Assembly (NCBI GenBank): GCA_024220525.1
Contig: JAMYWO010000171.1
Span: 25,633-89,632, forward strand
Length of the DNA stretch: 64,000 bases
Reading direction: 5' to 3'
DNA from: Cochliopodium minus
Taxonomy: Eukaryota > Discosea > Himatismenida > Cochliopodiidae
In this document: positions 25,644-36,424 of the stretch, piece by piece
How positions within the stretch are numbered: the stretch's first letter is position 1
Layout of the letters: each line of letters opens with the position of its first letter
Notes under the pieces: model-generated
What the model was told of the DNA's origin: nothing
The model's database searches: none
The model's input: the letters and a program-made list of their open reading frames with translations, nothing else
Translations under genes and position numbers: made by a program

Positions 25644-27515
25644 TTAAATGTCATTTAATAATTTGGAAGAAATTTCATTTAAAAAATCTTGTCTTAATTG
25701 CTTCAATTGATTGACAATTCCAAACATTTGAGTTTCATCTTTTGCAAAGAAAGCATAAACTTCTTGAGTAGCAGAATGAATGGAAAAAGAATTGGGTAAG
25801 TAATTGTACTTGAACTGAAACTTTTTGACTGCACTCCAAGATAAAAGAGCAATGAAATTGTATTCATAAGATTTGTTACTAGGATCATTGGATTTTTTTA
25901 TTGAAGCAATACCCAAACCCTTTTTGAACATACAAATGGAAGCTATATCTTCTTTTTGCTCTTGGGTGTTTTCTCCTGACAACCTGGAAAAAGTTCTCCT
26001 CAGAAAATTTGTTTTGGATCTTTTCAATTTCTCTTCACTTGTGCTTTCGTTTTCGTTTGGTTTCACATAAAAGGAAACATGAACTTCTTTTATTATTTCT
26101 GTTTCATCATTGAGAATTTCTTCTTTTTCTATCACTTTAGGACACTTCAATGTTTCTGCCATTTTGAGATGGCATTTGTAGTGGGCATAAACACAGCATT
26201 GGGTACAATAATAAGCAGTCTTTGAGAATCCCCTGTTTTAAATTTTTTTAAAATTAATTTTTATCTTCTTTTTATTTTGAGAAAAGAATCACCAAACAGT
26301 AGATTTACAGTAAACACAATTATGAGGATTTTTTATTTTCTTTTTTAAGAAATCATGTTTGATGAACACAACGAAATTGCTATTTATTCAAATTAAAAAT
26401 TAAATTAAATTTATAAAAATTTAAAATTGTTCGACCTGTTCTCTTTAAACTTTTCTACTGTCTTTTTTGAATCATATTTCCTTTTTTGTTCATCTACAAA
26501 ATTATTAATATTTCCTACTTCCTTATGTGCATTTACAAGGTTTTCATAATCTTCATAGTTTTCACTAGTATGTTTAATGAGTTCTCTAAGAAGAAGTTCA
26601 TATCTTGGAATTCTCTGATTAAAAATAATTAAAATTGAGTCAAAAAAAAATTTTAAAAAAAAATTTACTTGAACAGGAACAATCCAAAGATTGGAAAAGG
26701 TAAAAAACTTTTTATTTCCCAACCTGAAGAACTTTCTTACATCTCTTTCATCACTAGCAAGAGTGGATAAATTGTTCTTAAAATCTTCTTGTTCACTAAC
26801 AAAAAATGAATATCTATTTTGGGAAAACAAAAAATGAAGAAAAGAATAATAATTTAAAAGGGAAATTACAATTGTTTCATTCTTTCGCTATGCTTTACAA
26901 ATACTTGTCCAATGTTGGCTCTCTTGTTTGGATCTTGTAATATCTTTTCTATTTCTACGATGAACTTTTGATGGAACTCAATCAAATGACCCAAGTTTTC
27001 GAAATTCTTTGAAAAATTTTTCTCTTTTATAACTTCAAGCTCAGAAAGTGGCTTGATATATTCATCTCTCATCTCTATCATCTTTGAAATATAAGTTTTT
27101 TCAGTATGGAAGAGTTCTTCGATTAATATTCTTTTCCTTTGCGCATAATTAAAATGTTTTAAATTTCAAAAAATAAAAATTAAAAAAGAGGAGTTTTACT
27201 TTTTATTCCAAATTATGAGCTTCTCAATTAGTAATTTCAATTTTTTTCTGTAAATGCACCTCTTAAATAGTTCAATAACCCTTATCTAAATGAAGAAATA
27301 ATTAGGATAAATATTAAATTAATAAAATAATCTTTATCTTACATTCTGATATTGCAATAAATTTGAGAATCTTTTTGTTTATATGATTAACATTCAAATT
27401 ATTTACATAGTTTTCCAATAATTCCGTAGTATCTTTCAATTAATTAGAAAAATAAATAATTTGAACAAATAAATTTTAAAATACCTTCTTGCTGATTTGG
27501 TTGTATTATCTCCAT
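25644..27515 (-). CDS. RhoGEF with IQ-like, DH, C1 and PH-like domains
   Basis: Exons complement(25644..26232, 26293..26379, 26436..26614, 26669..26813, 26870..27136, 27200..27285, 27343..27432, 27485..27515), about 490 residues. The DH domain (~70-265) is clear: EELFHTEKTYISKMIEMRDE at its start and PVQRIPRYELLLRELIKH, the CR3 signature. It is preceded by an IQ-like helix (VIELFKRCIYRKKLKLLIEK). A complete C1 finger follows (H-x12-C-x2-C...: HDFLKKKIKNPHNCVYC, then WGFSKTAYYCTQCCVYAHYK), then a C-terminal domain that looks like PH (~370-475). Family role: GDP/GTP exchange on Rho/Rac GTPases at membranes. The first two exons join to the IQ exon one base out of frame at the GGG run 27279-27281, so the 5' end is uncertain; downstream all joins agree. 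Confidence 0.85.
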
Positions 27516-27628
27516 TTTTGAGGAGTATTTCTTTTCTTAGTAATTTTTTTTTTTTTTTTTTGAGGAGTGATTTTTTTTTTTTTATATTTATTTTGAAAGA
27601 TGTTAAAGAATTTCACAATAAAAAATTG
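27516..27628. promoter_or_regulatory. Divergent region, RhoGEF / small coiled-coil gene
   Basis: Between the two head-to-head starts; two T tracts (27543-27562 and 27570-27583) dominate. A possible acceptor (gaaag, ending 27599) suggests the plus-strand gene could have an extra upstream exon here. Confidence 0.3.
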
Positions 27629-28028
27629 ATGTTAAATGATTTAAGACAACAATTAGAATCCAATACAAATTCACTAAAAAATGAAGATAATATTACAATA
27701 ATCCAACAAAAAAAGCTTTTTAAAGGTAAAGAAAAAAAAACGTATTAACAAGATATCTCCAAAATACAAGATTATAAATTAAGGTTAATCTATTTAACCA
27801 TTTTAATGAATTGATTTTTCAAATAAAGAAATGAAGGAACTATCACATCAACAAAATTCATTTTCTCAGGTTCAATTTATGTTGACAACTCAGCCCACTT
27901 CATCCACCAATACAGAGAATATTCACGATCAATTGGATAAATTGTGCAATCACATGCAAATCGCTTCGAATAAACAAATAGAATTCCAAATAGAAAGAGA
28001 AAATAGAGAGAAAGAAGCCAAAAATTAA
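27629..28028 (+). CDS. Small coiled-coil protein, unrecognised
   Basis: Exons 27629..27725 and 27829..28028, 98 residues from ATG 27629. The frame is open upstream to an acceptor at 27599, so a further 5' exon is possible. The product is rich in Gln, Asn, Lys and Glu with heptad-like Leu/Ile spacing at both ends (LNDLRQQLESNTNSLKN; IHDQLDKLCNHMQIASNKQI), joined by a Ser/Thr linker. No known family. It is convergent with the OXLD1-like gene, 104 bp between stops. Confidence 0.55.
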
Positions 28029-28132
28029 AATGGAAGGAGCAATACTCCCTAAAGAAAGGAAATAAATAAAGATTGGAGAAGGAATATCAAAAATTCTTTT
28101 TATATACATTCATTTCACATTGAGATTATTGA

Positions 28133-28491
28133 TTATTTTTCTTCTGGATTTTGCCTATACATTTGATTATAACGAAAATTTTGTTAAAAGTATGATATCT
28201 TTATTAGTTGTTTTTTTTTTACCTTTCCCATTCTTCAGATAGTTCCCAATAAGGGATGAACACACAATTTTGACATCCATTTCCACAACAACTCTCATAT
28301 GGGGGTTCTGGCTTAGGAGTACCCTTCAAATTCAACTCACTAACCTCTACTTTCTTTATCTCCTTTTGAGGTTCAATGTTGGGCAATTCATCAGGTTTGG
28401 ATGGAGGAGAATAATCATATGTGAATCCAGAATAAAGCCTATATACTTTGAAACTAAATTTGTATTTTATTTGTTTGATTGGAAGTTTCAT
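28133..28491 (-). CDS. Oxidoreductase-like domain protein (OXLD1-like)
   Basis: Exons complement(28133..28154, 28223..28491), 96 residues. The diagnostic motif of the Oxidored-like family is intact: PKPEPPYESCCGNGCQNC followed by VFIPYWELSEEWE. In animals and fungi the family (OXLD1 and relatives) is small and mostly mitochondrial; its biochemical role is not settled. The basic, hydroxyl-rich start (MKLPIKQIKYKFSFKVYRLY) would suit a mitochondrial presequence, which is an inference. The last exon has only six codons plus the stop. Confidence 0.85.
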
Positions 28492-28631
28492 TTTTTTTTT
28501 TTATAATTTTTGAGATAAAAACTTTTTTGATTTGATTTCAATACTTTTAATTTCTTAAATAGATGGGTGTAATTTTTAAAAAAGAAAATTAAACAATAAA
28601 AAGAAGAAAATTCTTTTTTTAAAAAAAAGGA

Positions 28632-30859
28632 TCACAACTTGTATTTTTTGTTAGGATCATTATCATTAGAATTGTTGTCATCCTCCCTATCTCTTTTGAA
28701 AGAAAGAGTTAGATTCTTTTCAATGGAAGTGACAAACTCTTCATCAAATATTCCCTTTTGACCCCAAATCCTTATTAATTTAATGATTTTGTCTTTTTCA
28801 GTTTCGTTGGTTGCAGTAGAATAAGTTTCTTGCATCATATAAGGTATGTGTGGTTCGAATATAGGACAATAAATGTCGATGTTCTCTTCTTGCCTTCTTT
28901 TCAAGCTGTTGATTTTTGGTTTTGATTATTTCACAGATTAAAATTTGAAAATAAATAATATCAAATTTGAAATTATTTTGTGAACATTAATAGGAAAAAA
29001 AAAGAATAGTTAGAAAAAAATAAATTTATGGTTGGTTAGTATAAAAGTTAAAGGTTAGTTAAATTAATTTAGATTAAAAGTAAAAAAAAATAAAAGACTT
29101 TAAATTACTCTTTTTTTTAAAGATGAGTTGTCTAAATTATGTATAATAATTAAAGCATAAATGAATAAATTATTTTCAAAAAAAAAAAGATGTTACCTAT
29201 AATGAAGGATATCGTTGATGAGATAACCAATGTTCAACCTCTGATCGAAATTGATTCCAATTTCTATTTTGCATTTGAGAAAGTTAGCAATCTCATGAGC
29301 AGAATCAGGTCTTGCAATGATCCAATTTTTGGTCATCTAAAGACAAAAAATAAATTAATCTTTTTGTAAAAAAATTTTTTTAAAAAAAATTTAACTCTAA
29401 TGGAAGCTTGTGTTGGTGAAAGGTTTTCAATAAGTTGTGTAAGTTCATTTATTTCAATGGGAAGAAGAGTTCGGCCATTCATTGAATTATCTTCAGAAGG
29501 GAAGTTGTATTGATTAATTGTTTGAGGAACAAAATTAGGAGAAGAGGAGACTTGTTTATAAATGGACCACTTGTAGTATTCGGAACCTTCCCCTCCAAAA
29601 AGAAATTGAAAGTTGTCCTCTGTTTTGTGATGCATTTTAACTTTGTTCTCGAAATATTGCCCGTGCTTGAGTACAAACTTTATAGTTGTATCAATAATGT
29701 TAAGGAGTTTTGGATCTGTTGGAGGGCGGGCTATTTAAAAAAAAAAAAAAGAAAAAGAGTGAAACAAAAATTCGATTAAAATGAATGAATCAAAAAGGTT
29801 ACCGAGTGTTGGAATTAATTTCCCTTGTAGTATTTGAGAATAGATTGGCTCGTTAGGTTTTGGTTTTGTGGTGGAAGTAGTAAATCCCAAACCAGGATGA
29901 TTGGAGGTAGTAGTAGTAGGGACAGTGGTGTTAAAAATAGAAGGTTTCAACTCCTTTCCATAATTAATTTTAAGAAATTGTCCTGCGAAAAAGTAGCCTT
30001 GCATCTCGTTTTTTACTTTAACAGCAGTTTCGACATTGTCAAAGTTTACGAAAGCACAATTTTTGGGTAACAACATTCTTATGAGAGTGATGTTTCCGTA
30101 GTGCCCGAACAACTTTCTCATGTCCTCTTCTGTCACTGTTGGTCCCACATTACCTACCCATAGATTTGATGTTGCGTTCGTGTCTTGGTGTTGTGGTATA
30201 GGAGGTGGAGCTGTTTCTTTTCCCCATCCTGGTAAAAAAAAAAAATCAAATTAATTATTATTTGTTTTAAATTGAACGAGTATCAAATTATTGAAATAAT
30301 GTTCCAAATTTATCTTCATCTAAGAGTTTATATTCTATTGTTTGATGAATTATTATTTTTCTCACCTAATTTCAATGGCTTTCCCTGTAAAAAATATCCA
30401 TTCATATTTTGATATGCATACATTGCTGTTTGTGTATCACCAAATCTAATAAATGCACATCCTATTTTAATAATTAAAGAAAATTTATTAACAAAGAAAA
30501 GAATAATTACCTTTATGAGGCAAATATTTTACTGATTGGATTATTCCATATGTAGAGAAGGAATTTCTTAAATCGTTCTCAGTAACTTGTGGAGATAAAT
30601 TACCAACCCACATATTTGGATTTGGAGGATTGTTTCCTAACAAAAAATAAAATGAAATTAATAAATGGGTTAAAGATATTTAACCTTCTATTGTTGCATT
30701 ATTTATAGGTTGTTGTTGATAATTGGTATATTGATTATATTGGTTGTATTGGTTATTGTTCATATCGTTATTTTGTCCATAGTAGTTATATGAATTTCCA
30801 TCTTGATTGCTTGTGTTTGAATATTGGTTATATTGGTCATATTGGTTGTTATTATCCAT
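28632..30859 (-). CDS. U2SURP/SR140-like splicing factor (two RRMs, SURP, CID)
   Basis: Exons complement(28632..28905, 29197..29336, 29396..29730, 29803..30228, 30366..30461, 30511..30636, 30685..30859), 523 residues. N terminus is an Asn/Gln/Tyr-rich low-complexity stretch (~1-58). RRM1 (~65-140: MWVGNLSPQVTENDLR; CAFIRFGDTQTAMYA) and RRM2 (~155-225: LWVGNVGPTVTEEDMRKLFG) follow. A SURP module is next (LLNIIDTTIKFVLKHGQYFE; FQFLFGGEGSEYYKW), then a CID (LIENLSPTQASIRMTKNWII; DILHYS). RRM-SURP-CID is the layout of U2SURP/SR140 and plant RRC1, U2 snRNP-associated splicing proteins; a second RRM is extra here. The intron 28906-29196 is long for this genome (291 nt). The C-terminal tail is Lys/Asp/Asn-rich. 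Confidence 0.85.
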
Positions 30860-30999
30860 TTTTTATTATTTATTTATTTTTGAGTAAACATTTGAGATGA
30901 TATTGTTTATAAAAAACAATCAATAAATGCGAAAAAGATCAATAGGATCAATTTTGGTTTTGTTTCTATCGCATTTAATAATAAAAAAATCGTTTTGAA
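30860..30999. promoter_or_regulatory. Divergent promoter region, U2SURP-like / crotonase gene
   Basis: 140 bp between head-to-head starts; AT-rich with no recognised element. Confidence 0.3.
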
Positions 31000-32268
31000 A
31001 TGTCACTATATCAAAATCTGAAAAACTTTAGAGTATTCAATCTTTCATATTCTATAATGTAAATTTATTTATCTTACGTATATATAGGTTGAAGTAAAAG
31101 ATGGGGTTGCTGAAGTGATTCTATGCAACAAAAATAATCTAATGAATGATAAATTCTTCAAAGAAATTGGATCAATATTCGAGCAAATAGATCTTGATAA
31201 GCAAGTTGTATGTGGTAATGAACAATAAAAATGTAAAATTCAAAATCAACAATGAAATATCTTTTTATCAAAAGCGATATTGTGGTCTGAAGGAAAGAAT
31301 TTTACTGCTGGATTAGATTTGAAAGAAGCATCATCGAATTTCAATGGAGAAGGAGATGAAATAAAACAAAAATGGGAGTTATTTCAAAAAATAGATGGTA
31401 TTCTTTCATCAATTCTTAATTTGGGAAATTAAAATTTAATAGGCTGGCAGAAGAATTTTGAATCGATCAGAAAATGTAAGAAACCTGTAATCGCTGCTAT
31501 ACATGGTAATAATATTATTAGATTATCAATTTAATAGTCAATCAATCATAAAATTGCTTTCTCATTTATCTTTATAAACAGGTATGTGTCTCGGTGGAGG
31601 AATAGATTTAGTAACAGCTTGTGACATTAGAATTTCAACATCCGATGCAATCTTCAGGTTAACTATTTTTTCCTTTTTTAAAAAAATTGATTTAAAATTT
31701 ATCATTAGTGTTCGTGAAACTCGTGTTGCTATAGTTGCTGACTTGGTAAAACAAAAATTTCTTATTAAAATTTATTCAATAAAGTTTGAATATTAGGGAA
31801 CATTGCAAGTAAAAACTTTTGAAAAAGTTAATTTAGAGAATATTTATTCTCCCAACTTTTTAAAAAGAGAATTGAAAAAATTAGTCCTTCTCTTGCTCGT
31901 TTAATGTGTTTTACTGGTAACGATTTTACAGGCGCGCAATGCGAAAAAGGAGGTTTGGTGACAGAAACATTCAGCAATAAAGAAGACTTAATAACTGGAG
32001 CAAGAAAAATTGCAAAAGACATAGCATCAAACTCTCCTTTAACTGTTTTTGGAACTAAAATTTCTTTAAATTATGCTCAAAATCATAATTTACAAGATTC
32101 TTTAAGTATTTATCATTCTATACTCAATATTCTCTTTAATCCTTTTTTTTTTATCAATTAGATCAGGTTGCTTTTTGGAATCTAAGCTTCTTGAAATCAG
32201 ATGATCTTGTTGAAGCTTTTACATCTTTCATGCAAAAAACTCCTCCTAAATTCAAAAGCTCTTTATAA
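31000..32268 (+). CDS. Crotonase, delta3,5-delta2,4-dienoyl-CoA isomerase-like (ECH1 family)
   Basis: Nine exons: 31000..31032, 31088..31214, 31275..31397, 31443..31505, 31582..31657, 31709..31745, 31797..31808, 31868..32105, 32162..32268; 271 residues. Exon 7 is a 12-nt microexon (GTLQ) whose residues are conserved in ECH1. Crotonase signatures: LWSEGKNFTAGLDLKEA (oxyanion hole), then CLGGGIDLVTACDIR. The three acids used by dienoyl-CoA isomerase are present: Asp in GGGID, Glu in VRET, Asp in VADLG. The C terminus DSLNQVAFWNLSFL also matches ECH1. Role: isomerises dienoyl-CoA from unsaturated fatty acids in peroxisomes or mitochondria. The product ends FKSSL, not a classical SKL, though a weak peroxisomal signal is possible. 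Confidence 0.9.
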
Positions 32269-32804
32269 ATAAATAAATTTAATTAATTTAAATTTAATCA
32301 AAAAAAAAAATATAATTAAATCAAATCAAACATTTGAATTCAAAAAATTAAAAAATTGATATTCTTGATATTATCAACAATTAATTTTGAGAATTAATTT
32401 TTAATTCAACTCCATCCTAACTCCTCAATTTCAATTGTCTATCTCTTTTTTATTCAAATTATAAAATCATTTTCTACCTTTTTTTTTTTCGATGAAATAT
32501 GTGCAATACAAATTCATTTGGTGTTTGTGTTGGTAATATTGAGGTATATTTAAATTATTTTTAAATCATAGCTTTGTATAAATTTAATACAGAAATATAA
32601 AATTTTTGTAAAAATTTGATGTATAATATGGATACAAAATTTGATATTTGAATGCATTTCCACTTGATATTTTCTCTTTATAAAAACTATATTTGAAATG
32701 AATTTAAAAAATAAAAAAATTTATAATAAAAAAAAAATTTACCTGATAAATTTTAATTTAAACAAATCATCAATTAATTTTCAAATCAGATACACATAAA
32801 AAAA
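32269..32804. other. Intergenic, no clear gene (536 bp)
   Basis: Between the crotonase stop and the proposed first base of the CH-domain gene. Extremely AT-rich, with T and A tracts. A short open stretch at 32499 (ATG TGC AAT...) ends in a possible donor, but its phase does not fit the next exon. It must hold the CH-gene promoter. Confidence 0.5.
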
Positions 32805-35800
32805 ATGTAATTTGCCCATTATTATACATTATAAATCGATATCAATCCAAAATTCTTTTTTAATTTTGAAATTGTTTCAAATATTAATAATTATAAAAAA
32901 AAAATAAAATATCAAATGATATATATGAATATAGGTCCACATCTGAGGAAAGAAGACTTCTAAGAGAAGAAAGAAGAAAGAAAATGGAAGAGGAATTAAG
33001 ATTGCAAGAAGAAGAATTGCAAAGAAAAAGGGAAGAGAGAATGAGAAGAAGAGGGAATTTGACGGAAGATACACCAAAAGAGGAAAAGAAACCAGAACCT
33101 GAGCCAGAAAAAGAAAAAGAGCCTGAAAAACAGCCAGAACAAGAATCTGAACCAGAAAAAGAAAAAGACCCCGAAACACAACCAGAACAAGAATCTGAAC
33201 CAGTGAAAGAGCCTGAAAATGAACCTCAACAAGATCTTGAACAGGAAACTGAACCACAAAAAGAGCATGAAACTGAACAAGATGTAGAACCTGAAGATAA
33301 TGTGGAAATAATTGATGATATCGTAGAACCTGTCAGAAATAATCATGAAGAAAATAAACAAAAAGAAGAAAATAATAATAATCATGTCGATAATGGACTC
33401 CAGGAACAATTAAATGTATTCATGGAAAAAATTAGTGAACTCAAGAAAACATTGAATAATGAAAGAAAAGAGCATGAAAGCGCTGTGCAAGATTATGAAA
33501 GCAGATTAAATAATGATAGAGAAAGATTTACTGATGAAATCGAGCAATTACAAAAGTCTGGCAAAGAAAAAGAAAGACAGAATGAAAATCTTGCAGGAGA
33601 GATTGCATCCTTGCAAATAAAATTGGAAAGGGTGGAAAGAAAATTCAATTCTCAAATTGATGATTTGAATTTGACCATCCAAAAGAAGGATTTGGAGATT
33701 GATAGCTTGAGACAAAACTCTGATAACAACAGCAGCAATGATAATTCTAATAGAGAGCTTTTGAGGGAGAAAGAGGAAGAGATCGAGAGATTAAAAGAGA
33801 GATTGGAGTTGCTCTCAACTAATGAGGAGGAGATTGAGAGATTGAAGCAATATTCTAACAGATTGGATTCCATCATCAACGATAATGACAAGGAGATCGA
33901 GCAATTGAAGAAGGAATTATCTGAATCCAGAAAATCATCTTCTAATCACGAGGATACGAATGAAGAGATCGAAAGACTCAAAAATGAATCAGAGAGATTG
34001 CATTCCATCATCTCCGATAATGAATTCGATATTGAAAAGTTGAAAAAGCAATTGGAGGAAGCAAAGAAGAACTCCAAACCTTCCGGTCCTTCTTCCAATG
34101 AGACCAAGCTTCAAGAAGATCTCAAAGATAAGCAGAATCAGATCAAGGATTTGAGAAATGATAACGATAGATTATCCAAGGATTCCAAATCAAAGGATAG
34201 AGAGATCGAAAGACTCAAAGAACAAATCGAAAACATGAAATCTTCTACTTCTTCCAACAACAGATCCTCTGGAAGAAAATCATCTACTACCACCCCTACT
34301 TATGATGAAGAAGAAGAAATCATCGATGAGGAAGTAGAACCTGTACATGAAAGGAAAGTACAAGAAGAAGAATACAAAACAAGATCTAATGAAGACTCTA
34401 GCGAGAGAACAAGATCCAAGGAAGGAGTTGATCCAGAGGTCTTAAAGACATTGAAGAATGAAAGAGAGAAAGAATTTGAGCTCCTCTCTGAGCAACAAAG
34501 AAGGGAGAAGGAACAACTCCTTGAAAAACAAAGAAGGGAAAGAGAAGAAGAGAAAAAGAAAATTACAGAGGGTGTTTCTGGTAACAGAATGAAGTTCTTG
34601 GAGTTAGAAAAGGGAGGCAAAAAGTCTGAATCTAACACTTCCACTGGTAGCTTGAACTCTGAAGAACAAAGAAGATTGAAGTTAGAAAGAGAAAAGGAAC
34701 TTAACGAAGCTGCAGAGAACGAGAGACTTCAAAAGGAGAGAGAGGTCGAAGAACGTAAGAGAGAAAGATTGAACGAAGCTAAGAAGATTACCACTGAGAC
34801 CAAGTCAAAGTTGTCGATGTTCGAACAATTGACTTCCAAGCCTCAAACTGGTAACACCAAACCTGTCCTTTCTGAAGAAGAAAAGGAAAGAAGAAACAAA
34901 GAAAATCTCGAGAGAAAACAAAAAACAAGTCAAATGTGGAACCAAAAGACAAGTCAAGAGTCTGACAACTCTAGTTTGAGATCTCAAGAATTTGGAAAAG
35001 AGAGATTAGAAGAAAAAGAAAAGATGCAAAAGTTGAGACAAGAAGAAAAAAAGAAATTGCTTTCTGGAAAGAGAGATGAAGAAGAGGACAACAAGAAAGA
35101 GGAAGAAGAAAGAAAGAAAAGACAACAAGAAGAGGAGGAGAGAAAACAAGAGGAGGAAAAGGAAAGAAAGAGAAGAGAGGAAGAGAGAAAGAGAAAACAA
35201 GAAGAGGAGGAGGAAAAAAAGAGAAAACAACAAGAGGAAGAAGAGGAAGAGGAGAGAAGAAGACAAGAGGAAGAAGAGAAAGAGAGGGAAAGAGAGAAGA
35301 AAAGAAAAGAGGAAGAAGAGGAGAAGAAAAGAAAGGAAGAAGAGGAGAAAAAGAAGAAACAAAATCCTCCTACCAAGACTGCTCCTGTCAAAACCACCAC
35401 TACTACCAAAAAAACAACTACTACCACTGCTCCTAAGAAGACAACTTCTAACAACAGTCCTTCTACTACCGCCCCTGTTAAAAAGACTAGCACTTCTGGT
35501 TCTTCTAGCAACTTGTCTACCACCTCTGCCCCAAGAAAGACAACCAGCGCAAACACTGAGGAAGAGATCAAGTTTACTTGTGCAGAACTCACCATCTTTT
35601 TGAATAGAATTAATGCCAACTTGAAGGAAAACTCCAACTGGAAATCCGAATTGCCTATAAAGGGAGATAGAATCTATGAATTGGCTAAAGATGGTGCTAT
35701 TCTTTGTGATCTCCTCGAATCTTTCAGACCAGGTACATTGGATGTCAGAACGATCGAAAGATCAATCTCTGATGACTTTGACAGGGAGGCTAATCTCAAT

Positions 35801-36322
35801 CTCGCTTTCTCTTCTGCAAAGGGAAACGGTGGAAGATTTAATGCTAAATGTAGTGTAAAGTTATTAAAGGCAGGTAACAAAGAAGCTGTCTTGTATTTCT
35901 TGTGGGAAATCATCAAACTTGGAATACACAAGGATTTGTTGGAATGTACACCTGTCAGAAAGATTCTTTCCGAAAAAAGTGGGGAAGATGTTGGATCCAT
36001 TAGAGATTCTTGGGGTGCTGATAACATTTTGCTTGGATGGGCCAGTTATCATTTGGAGAAATCAAATTATGGAAAGGAGGTCACTACTTACAAAGAATTT
36101 TCAAATCCTGATCTCTTCATTTATTTGTTTGCTGAAACTCTTGATTCTTCTACTGATGCTCTCAAGTCAAGCGATGAAAAAGAAAAGATTGAATCGATCA
36201 TCTCCATTTCAAAACAAAAGAGTATTCCTCAAGTCATCACCGCTGCTGGTTTGCAATCAGGTAATGAAAGAATGGTCATTCATTTGTTAGGATATCTATT
36301 TCGCAAGATCTTCCCAAAATAA
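32805..36322 (+). CDS. Large coiled-coil protein with C-terminal calponin-homology domains
   Basis: The large exon 32935..36322 is open back to an acceptor (gaatatag, ending 32934), entering in phase 2. Joining it to AT at 32805-32806 gives a split ATG and N terminus MSTSEERRLLREERRKK, total 1129 residues; otherwise translation starts at ATG 32984 (1112 residues). Residues ~45-115 are Glu/Pro/Lys repeats (EPEPEKEKEPEKQPEQESEP). Residues ~155-450 are a long coiled coil, ~500-800 a Lys/Glu/Arg-rich charged helix, then a Lys/Thr/Ser/Pro linker. The C-terminal ~245 residues hold fimbrin-like CH domains (GAILCDLLESFRPGTLDVRT; NLNLAFSSAK; NILLGWASYHLEKS), which bind actin or similar filaments. Likely a cytoskeletal crosslinker; partners unknown. 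It is convergent with HEATR3 (103 bp). Confidence 0.8.
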
Positions 36323-36424
36323 ATATTCTTTTTTTTTTGAAAAAGAACTTTATTTGTTTTTTTTATAAAAATTAATGTTTTGGAAATTATAAAAAAGGAT
36401 TTCTAATAAATATTAATTTTTAAT

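Noticed and set aside
31000-31087. Longer first exon for the crotonase gene ending at AT|GTAAAT (31074)
   Set aside because: That junction reads into a stop. The donor at AGA|GTATTC keeps the frame and gives NFRVEVKDGVAEVIL.
32499-32560. Candidate first exon (ATG TGC AAT ACA...) for the CH-domain gene
   Set aside because: Its possible donors give phase 0 or 1, while the next exon must be entered in phase 2.
34984-35637. 217-codon Ser/Phe/Leu-rich open frame on the minus strand
   Set aside because: It is the complement of the Lys/Glu-rich coil of the CH-domain gene, a well-known artefact of charged repeats.
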